Shown: positions 32,874 to 42,180, counted from the stretch's first letter. The stretch: 64,000 nt of DNA from Candidatus Rokuibacteriota bacterium (GCA_003221695.1 QHSX01000038.1:186001-250000); one strand, 5' to 3'. Notes: generated from the sequence alone by a model not told the origin. Translations and numbers: made by a program.

Positions 32874-33485
32874 GTGAACGGAGTGCTCATCACGTTCGAG
32901 GGGGTCGAGGGGTCGGGCAAGACGACCCAGATGCGGCGCCTCGCACGCTGGCTGCGCGCCAAGGGGCACCGGGTCGAGTGCACCCGGGAACCCGACGGGA
33001 CGCGCCTCGGGCTCGCCGTGCGCGGGCTGTTCGAGCTTCGGCCCGAGCCGCTCGTCGAGGTGTTCCTGTTCATGGCCGCGCGTCACCAGCACGTCGCCGA
33101 GAAGGTCCGCCCGTGGCTCGAGCGCGGCCGCGTGGTGCTCTCCGACCGCTACGCCGACGCGACCGTGGCGTATCAGGGCTACGGGCGCGGCATCGACCCC
33201 AACCTGGTCCGCGAGCTGAACGTCCGGGCGACCGGCGGTGTCCTGCCGGACCTCACCCTGCTGTTCGACGTCGATCCCGCCGAGGGGTTCCGGCGGATGC
33301 GCGGCCGGCGGCGCGACCGCTTCGAGCGCGAGCCGCTCGCCTTCCATCGGCGCGTGCGTCGGGGCTACCTCGAGATCCTGCGCGCGGAGCCCAAGCGCGT
33401 GCGCCTCGTGCGCGCGGGGGAGGCCCCGGACGTGGTCGCCGCGGCGGTGCGCGCGAGCGTCGAGGAGTTCCTGCGTGGCGCTTGA
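32874..33485 (+). CDS. tmk: Thymidylate kinase
   Basis: 203 aa from a GTG at 32874, preceded by GGAGGG. P-loop FEGVEGSGKTTQ lies at about residues 8-19. TREPDGTRLG is the DRX-type dTMP-binding segment, LSDRYADATVAYQGYGRGID the catalytic DR motif, and DLTLLFDVDPAEGFRRMRGR leads into the LID region. It converts dTMP to dTDP. The last 11 nt overlap holB, a frequent gene order in bacteria. Confidence 0.95.
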   Translation: MNGVLITFEGVEGSGKTTQMRRLARWLRAKGHRVECTREPDGTRLGLAVRGLFELRPEPLVEVFLFMAARHQHVAEKVRPWLERGRVVLSDRYADATVAYQGYGRGIDPNLVRELNVRATGGVLPDLTLLFDVDPAEGFRRMRGRRRDRFEREPLAFHRRVRRGYLEILRAEPKRVRLVRAGEAPDVVAAAVRASVEEFLRGA

Positions 33486-34425
33486 CGCGATCCGCGACCA
33501 GCCGCGTGCCGTCGCGCTGCTCCGGCGGGCGCTCGCGACCGACCGCGTCGCGCATGCGTACGCGTTCGTCGGGCCGCCGGGCGCGGGACGGATGACGACC
33601 GCGCTCGCCTTCGCCCACGCGCTGCTCTGTGGTAGCGGGGGCCGCGAGGCGGGTGCGGTCGGCGGGTGGCCCGAGACGAGGCGCGACCCGGCTGCGTCCG
33701 GCATGCCGCCCTGTGGACGGTGTCACGGCTGCCGGCTCGCCGCCGCGCGCACGCATCCCGATCTGCACGTGATCGCGCCGACGCCGCCCGAGACGAATCC
33801 GAAGGGCGCCCGCGCGATCCGCATCGACGCGATCCGCGAGCTGGAGCGCCAGGCGGCGCTCCGGCCGGTGATGGCGCCCCGGAAGCTGTTCGTCCTCGAC
33901 GAGGCCGAGCGCATGACGGGCGAGGCGCCCCAGGCGTTTCTCAAGACCCTCGAGGAGCCGCCCCCCGCGACGGTGCTGATCCTCATCCTGCCGCGGGCGC
34001 GGGCGCTGCCCGCCACCGTCATCTCGCGCTGTCAGGTCGTGCGCTTCGAGCCGCGTGGCGGGGAGGCTGCCGCGGTCGCGCGTGCCCAGGCGCGCACGCT
34101 CCTGGGCGAGGTGAGGGCTGAGGGCACCGACGCGATGTTCAGGCGCACCGAGCGCATCGACCGCGAGACGGCAGAGGGGCTCGTGGATGCCTACTGGCTC
34201 CTCTGCCGCGATCTCGTCCTGGCCAAGGCGGCCGTCCCCGCCTCGCTGCTCGCCGACACCCCGCGTGCCGTGGAGCTCGCCCGCGAAGCCGAGACGTGGA
34301 CGCTCGACGACCTGCTGCGGGCGATCGAGCTCTGCCGGCAGGCGCGGGAGGCGCTCGCGCGTAACGTGGCGCCCCGGCTCACCCTCGAGGTGATACTGAG
34401 CCGCCTTGCCCTGCGGGCGGCATGA
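33475..34425 (+). CDS. holB: DNA polymerase III delta' subunit
   Basis: 316 aa from the GTG at 33475. It shows the clamp-loader AAA fold: VGPPGAGRMTTALAFAHALL (P-loop variant GPPGAGRMT), the zinc module PCGRCHGCRLAAARTHPDLH, IRELERQAALRPVMAPRKLF, VLDEAERMTGEAPQAFLKTL and EEPPPATVLIL. P-loop Lys is replaced by Arg. It is part of the clamp-loader complex that puts the beta clamp on DNA. The gene lies between tmk and ricT in the common order. Confidence 0.92.
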   Translation: MALDAIRDQPRAVALLRRALATDRVAHAYAFVGPPGAGRMTTALAFAHALLCGSGGREAGAVGGWPETRRDPAASGMPPCGRCHGCRLAAARTHPDLHVIAPTPPETNPKGARAIRIDAIRELERQAALRPVMAPRKLFVLDEAERMTGEAPQAFLKTLEEPPPATVLILILPRARALPATVISRCQVVRFEPRGGEAAAVARAQARTLLGEVRAEGTDAMFRRTERIDRETAEGLVDAYWLLCRDLVLAKAAVPASLLADTPRAVELAREAETWTLDDLLRAIELCRQAREALARNVAPRLTLEVILSRLALRAA

Positions 34426-34435
34426 GGATAGATCC

Positions 34436-35296
34436 ATGGAATCTCAGGCGGAATACCTGATCGGGGTCCGGCTCCACGGGAGCGCGCCGGCCGACGACTA
34501 CAAGCTGGTCGATCTGGATGCCCACGTGGGCGACCTCGTGGTGGTCGAGACGGCGCAGGACACGGCGATCGGCGAGATCCGGCGGCCCAAGCGTGCGCTC
34601 CCGGAGACGAAGCGCGACCGCCTCTATCGCCGCGTCGTGCGCCTGGCGACGGAGGCCGAGGGCCGCGAGTACCGCGAGCGCCGCGAGCGCGAGAAGGCGG
34701 CGATCGTCACCTGCGCAGAGCTGGCGCACGCGCGGGGGCTCTCGATGAAGGTGGTGGACGTCGAAATGCAGCCGGCCGCGCGCCGCGTCACCGTCTATTT
34801 CAACGCCGAGGACCGCGTCGACTTCCGCGAGCTGGTCCGCGACCTCGCCCGCGAGTTCCACTCTCGGATCGAGATGCGCCAGGTCGGCGCGCGCGATACG
34901 ACCAAGCTCATGGACGGCATCGGACCGTGCGGCCGCCAGCTCTGCTGCTCGTCCTACCTCCGGCGCTTCGAGCCGATCTCCGTGAGGATGGCGAAGGCCC
35001 AGGACATGCCGCTCACCGACAACCGGCTCCTGGGCAACTGCGGACGGTTGAAGTGCTGTCTCCTCTACGAGTTCTCGACGTACCAGGAGCTCCGGGCGCA
35101 CCTGCCGCGCGTCAACACGCCGTGCCAGGCCTCGTGCGGCGGCGGCGGCTGCATGGCCGGCAAGGTGACCTCGATCCGCGTGCTCAAGCAGACCGTGGTG
35201 GTCGGCTTCCCGGACGGAACCGAGGCGGAAGTGCCGCTCGACCAGCTCACCTGGGAGGGGCGGCCCCACATCCAGGCCCAGCTCGAGGACTCGTGA
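34436..35296 (+). CDS. ricT: PSP1-domain RicT/YaaT-like protein
   Basis: 286 aa from the ATG at 34436. The PSP1 domain is followed by the diagnostic cysteine blocks: GIGPCGRQLCCSSYLRRFEP, NCGRLKCCLLYEFSTY, and NTPCQASCGGGGCMAG. These Cys ligate iron-sulfur clusters in RicT of Bacillus, where the RicAFT complex controls RNase Y activity. Whether RicA and RicF exist here is unknown. Its TGA overlaps the metG GTG. Confidence 0.9.
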   Translation: MESQAEYLIGVRLHGSAPADDYKLVDLDAHVGDLVVVETAQDTAIGEIRRPKRALPETKRDRLYRRVVRLATEAEGREYRERREREKAAIVTCAELAHARGLSMKVVDVEMQPAARRVTVYFNAEDRVDFRELVRDLAREFHSRIEMRQVGARDTTKLMDGIGPCGRQLCCSSYLRRFEPISVRMAKAQDMPLTDNRLLGNCGRLKCCLLYEFSTYQELRAHLPRVNTPCQASCGGGGCMAGKVTSIRVLKQTVVVGFPDGTEAEVPLDQLTWEGRPHIQAQLEDS

Positions 35297-37221
35297 CCGA
35301 CGGCGCCCGCGTCTTCTACCTCACGACGCCGATCTACTACGTCAACGACCGTCCGCACCTCGGCCATGCCTACACGACGATCGTCGCCGACGCGATGGCA
35401 CGCTACCGGCGCCTGGCCGGTGACGATGTCTGGTTCCTCACGGGGACCGACGAGCACGGCGACAAGATCGCGCAGGCCGCCGCCGCCGCCGGGATGACTC
35501 CCCAGCAACTCGCCGACCGCAACTCGGCGGCGTTCCGGGACGCGTGGCGCCAGCTCGGGATCCAATACTCCGACTACATCCGGACGACCGAGCCGCGCCA
35601 CACGAAGGTCGTCCAGGCGATCCTCCAGACTCTGTGGGACAAGGGCGAGCTCTACCTCGGCAAGTACGGCGGCCCATACTGCTTCGGCTGCGAACGCTTC
35701 TACACCGAGAAGGAGATCGTCGAGGGCAAGTGCCCGGACCACCAGACGCCGCTCGCGTGGATCGAGGAGGAGAATTACTTCTTCAAGATGTCGAAGTACC
35801 AGGCGTGGCTGATCGAGACCATCGAGCGCCAGCCTGACCTGATCCGCCCGGAGCGCTACCGCAACGAGATTCTCGGCTTCCTGCGTGACCCGCTGCAGGA
35901 CCTCTCGATCAGCCGGCCGAAGAGCCGGTTGAGCTGGGGCATCCCGCTGCCGTTCGACGACACGTACGTCACGTATGTCTGGTTCGACGCGCTGATCAAC
36001 TATGTCTCGGCGCTCGGCGGCCCCGGGGACGCGCGCTTCGAGACGTACTGGCCGCACGTCCAGCACGTGACCGCCAAGGACATCGTGAAGCCCCACGCGA
36101 TCTACTGGCCCTCTATGCTCAAGGCCGCGGGCCTGCCCGTCTACCGGCACCTGAACGTCCACGGGTACTGGACGCTCGGCGGCCGCAAGATCTCCAAGTC
36201 CGTGGGGAACCTCGTGGAGGCGCTCGCGCTCAAGGATACGTACGGCAACGACGCCTTCCGCTACTTCGTCCTGCGCGAGATGGTCTTCGGCCTCGACGCC
36301 GACTTCTCGGAGGAGGCGCTGGTCGGGCGCCTCAACGCCGACCTGGCCAACGACCTGGGTAACCTCGTCTCGCGCGCGACGACGCTGCTCAGCTCCTTGG
36401 CCCCCGACGAGCAGCCCGCGCTCGCCAGCGCCGCGGGACCTCACCAGCGGGTGCGCGCGGCTTCGGGCGAAGCCCGCAAGATCGTCGACGCCGCGATGAG
36501 CGAATTCGCGTTTCAACGCGCCCTCGGCGCCCTCTGGGAGTTCATCGGTGAGGTCAACCGCTACATCGACACGACGCAACCCTGGGCGCTGGCGAAAGAC
36601 CCGACAAGGAAGCCCGAGTTCCACCGGGTGATGGTGACGTTGGCGGACTCCCTTCGTTTCCTTGGGATCATCCTCACGCCGTTTCTGCCAGACGCCGCGA
36701 CGAAGATCCGACACGCAGTCGGCGACGTGCGTGAGCCTCGCCTCGAGAATGCTCAGATGGGACGCGACGACCGCCTCTCGCGAGTTGAGCGGCTGTCGGG
36801 GCTCTTCCCCCGTGTGGAAGCGATAAAACAATCGGACTCGACGGACGCAGCCACGCGCACCCGCGGCACGCCACCCACGGGACACGCCGACCCAGCGGCC
36901 CTCGTTACAGTATCCGATTTCTCCAGGGTCGAGCTGCGCGTCGCCGAGGTGTTGACCGCAGAGGCCGTGCCGAAATCGAGGAAGCTCCTCAGGCTCACGG
37001 TCTCGCTCGGCAGCGAGCAGCGAACGCTCGTCGCGGGCATCGCCGAGCACTACGCGCCGGCGGAGCTCGTGGGCAAGAAGGTCGTCGTCGTGGCCAACCT
37101 GGTGCCGGCGAAGCTCATGGGGATCGAGTCCCACGGGATGGTGCTGGCCGCCTCCACCGAGGGGAAGCTGGCCGTGCTCACGGTCGACCGTGACCTGCCG
37201 CCGGGAGCGAAGATCACGTGA
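35293..37221 (+). CDS. metG: Methionyl-tRNA synthetase with C-terminal tRNA-binding domain
   Basis: 642 aa from a GTG at 35293 overlapping the ricT stop (GTGA). It has YYVNDRPHLGHAYTTIVAD (HIGH motif as HLGH), WFLTGTDEHGDKIAQ, the zinc/knuckle segment CFGCERFYTEKEIVEGKCPD, and GYWTLGGRKISKSVGN (KMSKS as KISKS). Residues about 535-642 form the EMAP/Trbp111-like tRNA-binding domain (VTVSDFSRVELRVAEVLTAE to GIESHGMVLAAS). It charges initiator and elongator tRNA-Met. A variable linker at about 470-535 is poorly conserved. Confidence 0.96.
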   Translation: MTDGARVFYLTTPIYYVNDRPHLGHAYTTIVADAMARYRRLAGDDVWFLTGTDEHGDKIAQAAAAAGMTPQQLADRNSAAFRDAWRQLGIQYSDYIRTTEPRHTKVVQAILQTLWDKGELYLGKYGGPYCFGCERFYTEKEIVEGKCPDHQTPLAWIEEENYFFKMSKYQAWLIETIERQPDLIRPERYRNEILGFLRDPLQDLSISRPKSRLSWGIPLPFDDTYVTYVWFDALINYVSALGGPGDARFETYWPHVQHVTAKDIVKPHAIYWPSMLKAAGLPVYRHLNVHGYWTLGGRKISKSVGNLVEALALKDTYGNDAFRYFVLREMVFGLDADFSEEALVGRLNADLANDLGNLVSRATTLLSSLAPDEQPALASAAGPHQRVRAASGEARKIVDAAMSEFAFQRALGALWEFIGEVNRYIDTTQPWALAKDPTRKPEFHRVMVTLADSLRFLGIILTPFLPDAATKIRHAVGDVREPRLENAQMGRDDRLSRVERLSGLFPRVEAIKQSDSTDAATRTRGTPPTGHADPAALVTVSDFSRVELRVAEVLTAEAVPKSRKLLRLTVSLGSEQRTLVAGIAEHYAPAELVGKKVVVVANLVPAKLMGIESHGMVLAASTEGKLAVLTVDRDLPPGAKIT

Positions 37222-37472
37222 CGCCGCGGCCCGAGCTCGGCGCGGACGAGTTCGTGGATTCGGTCCTGGAAGTCGCGGCGCGCGACGCGTCGATCGCGCG
37301 GGTGCTGCGCGAGATCTGCGGTCTCGACGGCGCGGCCCGCGCGAGCGCGCTCGACCTCGTCGGCGCCCACCTCCGCATCCACTCCGCCGCCGGCGACGTC
37401 CTCGACTGCGTCCTCGCCCTCAAGCGCGACGACGTCGCGCGGCGGATCGCCGAGCGGCTCGGCCCGGCCTAG
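37218..37472 (+). CDS. Small helical protein of unknown function
   Basis: 84 aa from a GTG at 37218 that overlaps the metG stop (GTGA). It is all-helical in appearance with LREICGLDGAARASALDLVG and AGDVLDCVLALKRDDVARRI, two Cys far apart, and no signal or membrane segment. No family was recognised. The overlap with metG and the sensible amino-acid make-up support a real gene. Confidence 0.55.
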   Translation: MTPRPELGADEFVDSVLEVAARDASIARVLREICGLDGAARASALDLVGAHLRIHSAAGDVLDCVLALKRDDVARRIAERLGPA

Positions 37473-37495
37473 CGGCGGGCCCGCCGACCGCGCGC

Positions 37496-38482
37496 GTGGA
37501 ACGGGCACTGGCCTTTCTGTCGATCTGGGGCGTGTCGTGCGCCTCGTTCGGCGGTGGGCTCCTCACGCTGTTCGTCTTCCGCCGCGGCCTGCCGAACGTC
37601 GGCTGGATGGTCGGCTACCTCCTGCTCCTCTGGCTGCTCTTCGCCGTCTTCGTCGACATCCGGGCGCTCGAGGGCTCGGAGCGGAAGTCGCTGCGCCTCC
37701 TCGTGACGGCGGTCGATTACACGATCCAGACCCTCTACCACGGCCTGCTCCTCTTCGTGCTGCCGGCGTACTGGGCCGCCACCACGCTCACCTCGCGGAA
37801 CGCCGCGTTCCTTGCGTTGCTCGTGACCCTGGCGCTCCTGGCGACCTTCGACCCGTGGTACCGGGCCGTCGTCCAGCCGCGGCCGTGGCTCGGGTACGTC
37901 TTCTTCGTCGTGTCGATCTTCGCGTCGCTCAACGTGGCGCTGCCGCTGGTCGGCGTGCCGCCGTTCCCGTCGCTCATCGCGAGCGCGTTCCTGGCGTCGG
38001 TCGCGCTCACGCCCGCGGTCCGGCGCGGCCAGCGTCTCCCCTGGCCCGCGGCGTTCCGGGCCACCGTCGCCGTGGGGGTCGTGGCCGCGACGATCGTCGC
38101 GCTCGGCCGTGCCGCGATCCCGCCGGCGCCGCTCTTCCTCGCGCGCGCCGTGATCGCGTGGGACGTGTTGAGCACGGACGCGCTCGAGCTCGCCCCGAGC
38201 CCCATCAGCGCGGACGAGCTCAGGCAACGGGGTCTGATAGCGTACACTCCCATTTACGCGCCGGCCGGGCTGTCCCAGTCGGTCACCCACGTGTGGCGGC
38301 GCAACGGGCAGGTGGTGAACGTGGTGAACCTGTCTCCCGTCCGGGGCGGGCGGCAAGAGGGGTTCAGGACCTATTCGCGCAAGACGTCGTTTCCGGCCGA
38401 TCCGACGGGCCGCTGGACGGTGGACGTCGAGACGAGCTCGGGTCAGCTCATCGGCCGGCTGCGCTTTCGCGTGACCCCGTAG
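37496..38482 (+). CDS. DUF5924/DUF2914 integral membrane protein
   Basis: 328 aa from a GTG at 37496. Six or more helices fill residues about 5-225, with the pattern GGGLLTLFVFRRGLPNVGWM, VDYTIQTLYHGLLLFVLPAY and FASLNVALPLVGVPPFPSLI. From about 230 comes a soluble DUF2914-like domain: SQSVTHVWRRNGQVVNVVNL, then GFRTYSRKTSFPADPTGRWT and VDVETSSGQLIGRLRFRV. The function of either part is not known; DUF2914 has an Ig/carbohydrate-binding-like look and would face the periplasm. The neighbours are housekeeping genes. Confidence 0.72.
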   Translation: MERALAFLSIWGVSCASFGGGLLTLFVFRRGLPNVGWMVGYLLLLWLLFAVFVDIRALEGSERKSLRLLVTAVDYTIQTLYHGLLLFVLPAYWAATTLTSRNAAFLALLVTLALLATFDPWYRAVVQPRPWLGYVFFVVSIFASLNVALPLVGVPPFPSLIASAFLASVALTPAVRRGQRLPWPAAFRATVAVGVVAATIVALGRAAIPPAPLFLARAVIAWDVLSTDALELAPSPISADELRQRGLIAYTPIYAPAGLSQSVTHVWRRNGQVVNVVNLSPVRGGRQEGFRTYSRKTSFPADPTGRWTVDVETSSGQLIGRLRFRVTP

Positions 38483-38509
38483 AGCTCCCAATCACGAGAG
38501 GAGGCTGTC

Positions 38510-38923
38510 ATGCCTGAGACAGTGCGAGCCGTCGACTACTTCTACGTGATGGTGCCCGACAAGCCGGGCGAGGGGGCGCGGCTCCTGGGCGAGCTCAAGC
38601 GGGCGGGCGTGAACCTGATCGCCTACTCGGGCTTCCCGAGCGGACGTGGCGCCCAGCTCGACTTCGTCCCGTCCGATCCCGACCAATTCCGTGCCGTCGC
38701 CAAGCAGAACAAGTGGAAGGTGAAGGGGCCGAAGCGCGCGTTCGTGATCGAAGGCGACGACCGGGTCGGCGCCTGCTCGGACCTCCTCAACAAGCTCGCC
38801 GCGGCGAAGATCAATGTGACCGCCATGGACGCGCTGGCGGTCGGCTTCGGGCGCTGGGGAGCGATCCTCTGGGTCAAGCCGGGCGCCGTCAAGAAGGCGG
38901 CCACCGTCCTGGGAGTGATGTGA
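38510..38923 (+). CDS. Tandem ACT-domain protein
   Basis: 137 aa, with GAGAGGAGG before the ATG at 38510. The first half (VDYFYVMVPDKPGEGARLLG ... NLIAYSGFPSG) and the second (KGPKRAFVIEGDDRVGACSD ... INVTAMDALAVG) are both ACT-like beta-alpha-beta units. ACT domains bind amino acids and regulate metabolism. No enzyme domain is attached, so it is a stand-alone sensor. Its TGA overlaps the tatD GTG. Confidence 0.78.
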   Translation: MPETVRAVDYFYVMVPDKPGEGARLLGELKRAGVNLIAYSGFPSGRGAQLDFVPSDPDQFRAVAKQNKWKVKGPKRAFVIEGDDRVGACSDLLNKLAAAKINVTAMDALAVGFGRWGAILWVKPGAVKKAATVLGVM

Positions 38924-39696
38924 CGCCGGACCTCTTCGACACCCACGCGCACCTGCACTTCCCGGAGTTCGCCGACGATCTCGACGCCGTCCTGGCACGG
39001 GCGCGTGCGGCCGGGGTGCGGCACATGGTCACGATCGGCACCGACGTCCCGAGCTCGCGCGCGGCCGTGGCGCTCGCCGCGCGCGAGCCCGACGTCTGGG
39101 CCGCGGTCGGCATTCACCCCCACGAGGCGGGCCTGGCCGACCCCGCCCAGCTCGCCGAGATCGAGCGGCTCGCCGCGGCGCCACGCGTGGTCGCGATCGG
39201 CGAGACCGGCCTCGATTTCTTTCGCAATCTCTCGCCCCGCGACGCCCAGGCGCGCGCGTTCCGGGCCCAGCTGGCCCTGGCCCGGCGGGCGCGCAAGCCC
39301 GTGCTCGTCCATTGCCGCGACGCCCACGAGGAGACGCTGGCGATCCTCGCCGAGGGGTCGGTGGGCGAGACCGGTGGGATCATGCACTGCTTCTCCGGCG
39401 ACACGGCGATTGCCAAGCGCTGCCTCGACCTGGGATTGCTGATCTCGCTCGCGGGGCCGGTGACCTACCCGAAGGCCCGCGCGCTCCCCGAGGTGGCGAA
39501 GCTCGTGCCCGGCGACCGCCTCGTCGTCGAGACCGACTGCCCGTTCCTCCCGCCCCAGCCCCACCGGGGCCAGCGCAACGAGCCCGCCTATCTCACGATC
39601 ACCGCCGCGCGCGTGGCCGAGCTGCGTGGCGAGCCGCTCGCCGGGCTCGCGGCCCGCATGTCGGAGAACGCCCGCACGCTCCTCCGCCTGCCGTGA
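38920..39696 (+). CDS. tatD: TatD-family metal-dependent hydrolase / deoxyribonuclease
   Basis: 258 aa from a GTG at 38920. Metal ligands are visible in LFDTHAHLHFPEF (HxH), VVAIGETGLDFFRNLSP (Glu), PVLVHCRDAHEETL (His), IMHCFSGDTAIAKRCLDLG (His) and VVETDCPFLPPQPHRGQRNE (Asp). TatD proteins are 3'-5' exonucleases or related hydrolases in DNA quality control. The genes before and after it overlap by 4 nt. Confidence 0.93.
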   Translation: MTPDLFDTHAHLHFPEFADDLDAVLARARAAGVRHMVTIGTDVPSSRAAVALAAREPDVWAAVGIHPHEAGLADPAQLAEIERLAAAPRVVAIGETGLDFFRNLSPRDAQARAFRAQLALARRARKPVLVHCRDAHEETLAILAEGSVGETGGIMHCFSGDTAIAKRCLDLGLLISLAGPVTYPKARALPEVAKLVPGDRLVVETDCPFLPPQPHRGQRNEPAYLTITAARVAELRGEPLAGLAARMSENARTLLRLP

Positions 39697-40487
39697 CGCG
39701 CGCGCTCGCGCTGGCCGGCCTGCTCGCCGGCCGGCCGAACGCCGAGCGCGAAGCGGCGGTGGCCGACGCGCTCGCGTCGCGCGGCGTTCCGTTCGTCCGT
39801 CATGCGTTCGCGATCGGCGAGAGTCGCGGCGAGAGCTTCGCGGTGGACCTGGGCTCGGGCGACCGGGTCTTCGTGCTCTGCGCCCACCATGACGCCGTCC
39901 CCGGCAGCCCGGGCGCCAACGACAACGCCGCCGCCGTCGGGATCCTTCTCGAGCTCCTCGAGCGCGTCCCGGTCCCGCCGGGGCTCCGCGTGCGGCTCCT
40001 CTTCACGGCGGCCGAGGAGCTCGACTACCTCGGCGCCCGCGCGTACGTGCGCGACGTCGGCGTGTCTGGGGTCGTCGGCGCCCTGAGCCTCGAGCTGTGC
40101 GGCATCGGCGACAGCCTGGTCGTGTGGGATGCGGCCGAGGAGACCCCCGTCACACGCGCCTTCCGCGCCGCGCTCGACGCGCTCGGGCTCCAGGCGGACG
40201 CGGGCTACCACGTCGTCGGCCGGATCCCCCGCTTCGGCAGCGACCACCGGGCGTTCGCGGCCGCGGGCGTGCCCGCCCACGGGCTCACCGTGGTCCCCGC
40301 CGCGAACGCCGACGCGCTCCGGCGGTTCATCTTCCACCCGAGGTGGGGCGCCCTCAGATTCCTGCTCCGCCGCCCGGCACCCTTCGACACCTATCACACC
40401 CCCCGCGACGCCGTCGCCACGCTGGACCCGCGGGCGCTCGACCTCGTCGGCCGCGCCCTCGAGGCCGTGATCGCCGAGGTGGGATGA
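39693..40487 (+). CDS. M28-family zinc aminopeptidase-like protein
   Basis: 264 aa from a GTG at 39693. Metal-binding blocks: VFVLCAHHDAVPGSPGANDN (His and bridging Asp), LLFTAAEELDYLGARAYVRD (catalytic Glu-Glu), LSLELCGIGDSL and the late FDTYHTPRDAVATLD (His). There is no signal peptide, so it acts in the cytoplasm unless exported otherwise. Shorter than many M28 peptidases but the ligand set looks complete. It ends 7 nt before the convergent DUF2007 gene. Confidence 0.85.
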   Translation: MTRALALAGLLAGRPNAEREAAVADALASRGVPFVRHAFAIGESRGESFAVDLGSGDRVFVLCAHHDAVPGSPGANDNAAAVGILLELLERVPVPPGLRVRLLFTAAEELDYLGARAYVRDVGVSGVVGALSLELCGIGDSLVVWDAAEETPVTRAFRAALDALGLQADAGYHVVGRIPRFGSDHRAFAAAGVPAHGLTVVPAANADALRRFIFHPRWGALRFLLRRPAPFDTYHTPRDAVATLDPRALDLVGRALEAVIAEVG

Positions 40488-40494
40488 CGCGCGA

Positions 40495-40782
40495 CTAGGG
40501 CGCGCCGGGCCCGGGCTCGATGCGGGTCAGGAGGCGCCTGCTCCGGGGCGCGTCGGCCGCGGGGACCAGGATGACCACGCCGCCCTGGTCGCCGACCGAG
40601 AACGGGTGCACCGAGTGGGCGAGGTGCGAGCGTAGCAGCGTCGGGATGCCCTCGCTCTCGAAGAGGCTCTTCACGACCTCCGCCTCCGCCCGATCGCAGC
40701 GGTGCACGGCGACGAGGCTGCGCGCGTCGCGCGGCTCGGTCGGCCGTGTCGGGAACCGGATCACCTTGCCACGGCGGGTCAT
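40495..40782 (-). CDS. DUF2007-type putative signal-transducing protein
   Basis: 95 aa. VAVHRCDRAEAEVVKSLFES and EGIPTLLRSHLAH, followed by VVILVPAADAPRSRRLLTRI, match the short DUF2007 fold (a GlnB-like ferredoxin fold). The function is unknown. Its ATG has no SD. A TATACT hexamer lies 7 nt upstream, so it is another leaderless candidate. It diverges from the dioxygenase gene. Confidence 0.75.
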   Translation of the reverse strand: MTRRGKVIRFPTRPTEPRDARSLVAVHRCDRAEAEVVKSLFESEGIPTLLRSHLAHSVHPFSVGDQGGVVILVPAADAPRSRRLLTRIEPGPGAP

Positions 40783-40789
40783 GGCTCCG

Positions 40790-40795
40790 AGTATA
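40790..40795 (-). promoter_or_regulatory. -10 box TATACT of the DUF2007 gene
   Basis: On the minus strand TATACT ends 7 nt before the ATG at 40782, with no SD between. Confidence 0.5.
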
Positions 40796-40836
40796 GTCCG
40801 ACGGCGCCGACGAGACCCGCCACGGCCGAAGTAGCG

Positions 40837-40842
40837 TACAAT
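40837..40842 (+). promoter_or_regulatory. -10 box TACAAT before the dioxygenase gene
   Basis: TACAAT with a leader of about 39 nt holding GCGAGG as weak SD before the ATG at 40882. It is divergent from the DUF2007 promoter. Confidence 0.4.
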
Positions 40843-40881
40843 CTGGCCCTGGACCCCGGGCCATCCGGACGCGAGGTGCCT

Positions 40882-42180
40882 ATGGAGAAGTTCGAGTATT
40901 TCAGCGGCACGCCAGAGGTCGGGATCGTCCCCCGTGCGCCCCACGCCGGTCCCCTCATCCGCCAGGCCTACGAGCAAGAGCACGGTCGGGGTGGCTTCGC
41001 GGGCAAGGTCACCCACAGCTATCATCTGTACCCTCCCACGAACTGGCTGCCCGACGAGACGCGCGTGCTGGACGGCCGCGCGTGGGCGCCCCACTGGGAC
41101 TCGCCGCTCCGGCCCATCGGGGGCACCCACCACCTCTTGAGCGTCATGAGGCCCGACGCGCCGCGCGACGTCTATCGCGGGATGGCGCGGCTCGTCCGGA
41201 ACAGCACGGTGGCGATGCACGTCACGGCTCCGCGCGCCCCCATGGACTACTTCTTCGAGCACCACGGGGCGACGCTCGTCTTCTTCGTCCACCAGGGCGG
41301 CGGCACGCTCGAGACGATGTTCGGCCCGATCGAGTTCCGGAAGGGCGACTTCCTGATCGTCCCGAAGGGGATCACCCACCGGTTCGAATTGGCGCCGGGC
41401 CCGCAGTACTACTGGGTGTACGAATCCTTCGCGGGCGACCCCGAGAAGTCCGAGGCGCCCACGACCGGGCAGTTCATCACCCACAGCCGGAGCGATTACA
41501 AGTACCCCCGCACGCTCGACACGCGAAACGAGTCTGGCCGGTTCGAGATCGTCTCGAAGGTCGCCGACGTGTATACCCGTCGCGTGCACCCGACCCACCC
41601 CTTCGACGTGGTCGGCTGGCGCGGCGACTACCTTCCGTACAGGTTCGCCGTCGAGGACGTGCGACCGCTCGTCGCCGACCGTTCGCACGTGCCGCCCTCG
41701 GGCCACACGATCTTCAAGCTCCCGGGGTGCTACCTCTGCATCTTCACCGTCCGCTCGGTCGAGAAGGAAGGGATGTGGCTGCCGTTCTTCCACAAGAACC
41801 TCGATTATCTGGAGACGCTCGGCTACCACTTCGGCGACTTCTTCAGCGGCGGCGGCGTGGTCCGTGAGGGGATGGTGACGCTCCATCCCGTCGGCCTGCC
41901 CCACGGGCCGAAGCCGGCGTCCCTGAAGGCGTTCCTGGACGGGAAGAATCCGGGCGTCCACAACGAGGTGGGGATCATGGCCGACCTCGCGAACCCGACC
42001 GAGATCTCGGAGTTCGCGCTGTCGCTCTCGGCGCCCGACTACATGGCGGCCTGGTCCGCCTACACGACCGACCCGCGCTTCGTGCACCGGCCCGACCGGC
42101 TCGCGGAGATCCGCGCGCTGGCCGAGCGCGATGCGGACGCGCGCGACGAGCTCCGGCCGAGGTATCCGGAACGCGAGTGA
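40882..42180 (+). CDS. Homogentisate 1,2-dioxygenase-like protein
   Basis: 432 aa, cupin fold. HgmA-like landmarks: GTLETMFGPIEFRKGDFLIV and PKGITHRFEL in the N-domain, HPFDVVGWRGDYLPYRFAVE, and the metal site region FFHKNLDYLETLGYH (H304, E311) with VTLHPVGLPHGPK (H335, H341). In typical enzymes the Glu is six residues after the His; here it is seven, so there is one extra residue in the ligand loop. It may open homogentisate or a related catechol-type ring. A P450 gene overlaps its end by 4 nt, which hints at an aromatic-compound pathway. Confidence 0.72.
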   Translation: MEKFEYFSGTPEVGIVPRAPHAGPLIRQAYEQEHGRGGFAGKVTHSYHLYPPTNWLPDETRVLDGRAWAPHWDSPLRPIGGTHHLLSVMRPDAPRDVYRGMARLVRNSTVAMHVTAPRAPMDYFFEHHGATLVFFVHQGGGTLETMFGPIEFRKGDFLIVPKGITHRFELAPGPQYYWVYESFAGDPEKSEAPTTGQFITHSRSDYKYPRTLDTRNESGRFEIVSKVADVYTRRVHPTHPFDVVGWRGDYLPYRFAVEDVRPLVADRSHVPPSGHTIFKLPGCYLCIFTVRSVEKEGMWLPFFHKNLDYLETLGYHFGDFFSGGGVVREGMVTLHPVGLPHGPKPASLKAFLDGKNPGVHNEVGIMADLANPTEISEFALSLSAPDYMAAWSAYTTDPRFVHRPDRLAEIRALAERDADARDELRPRYPERE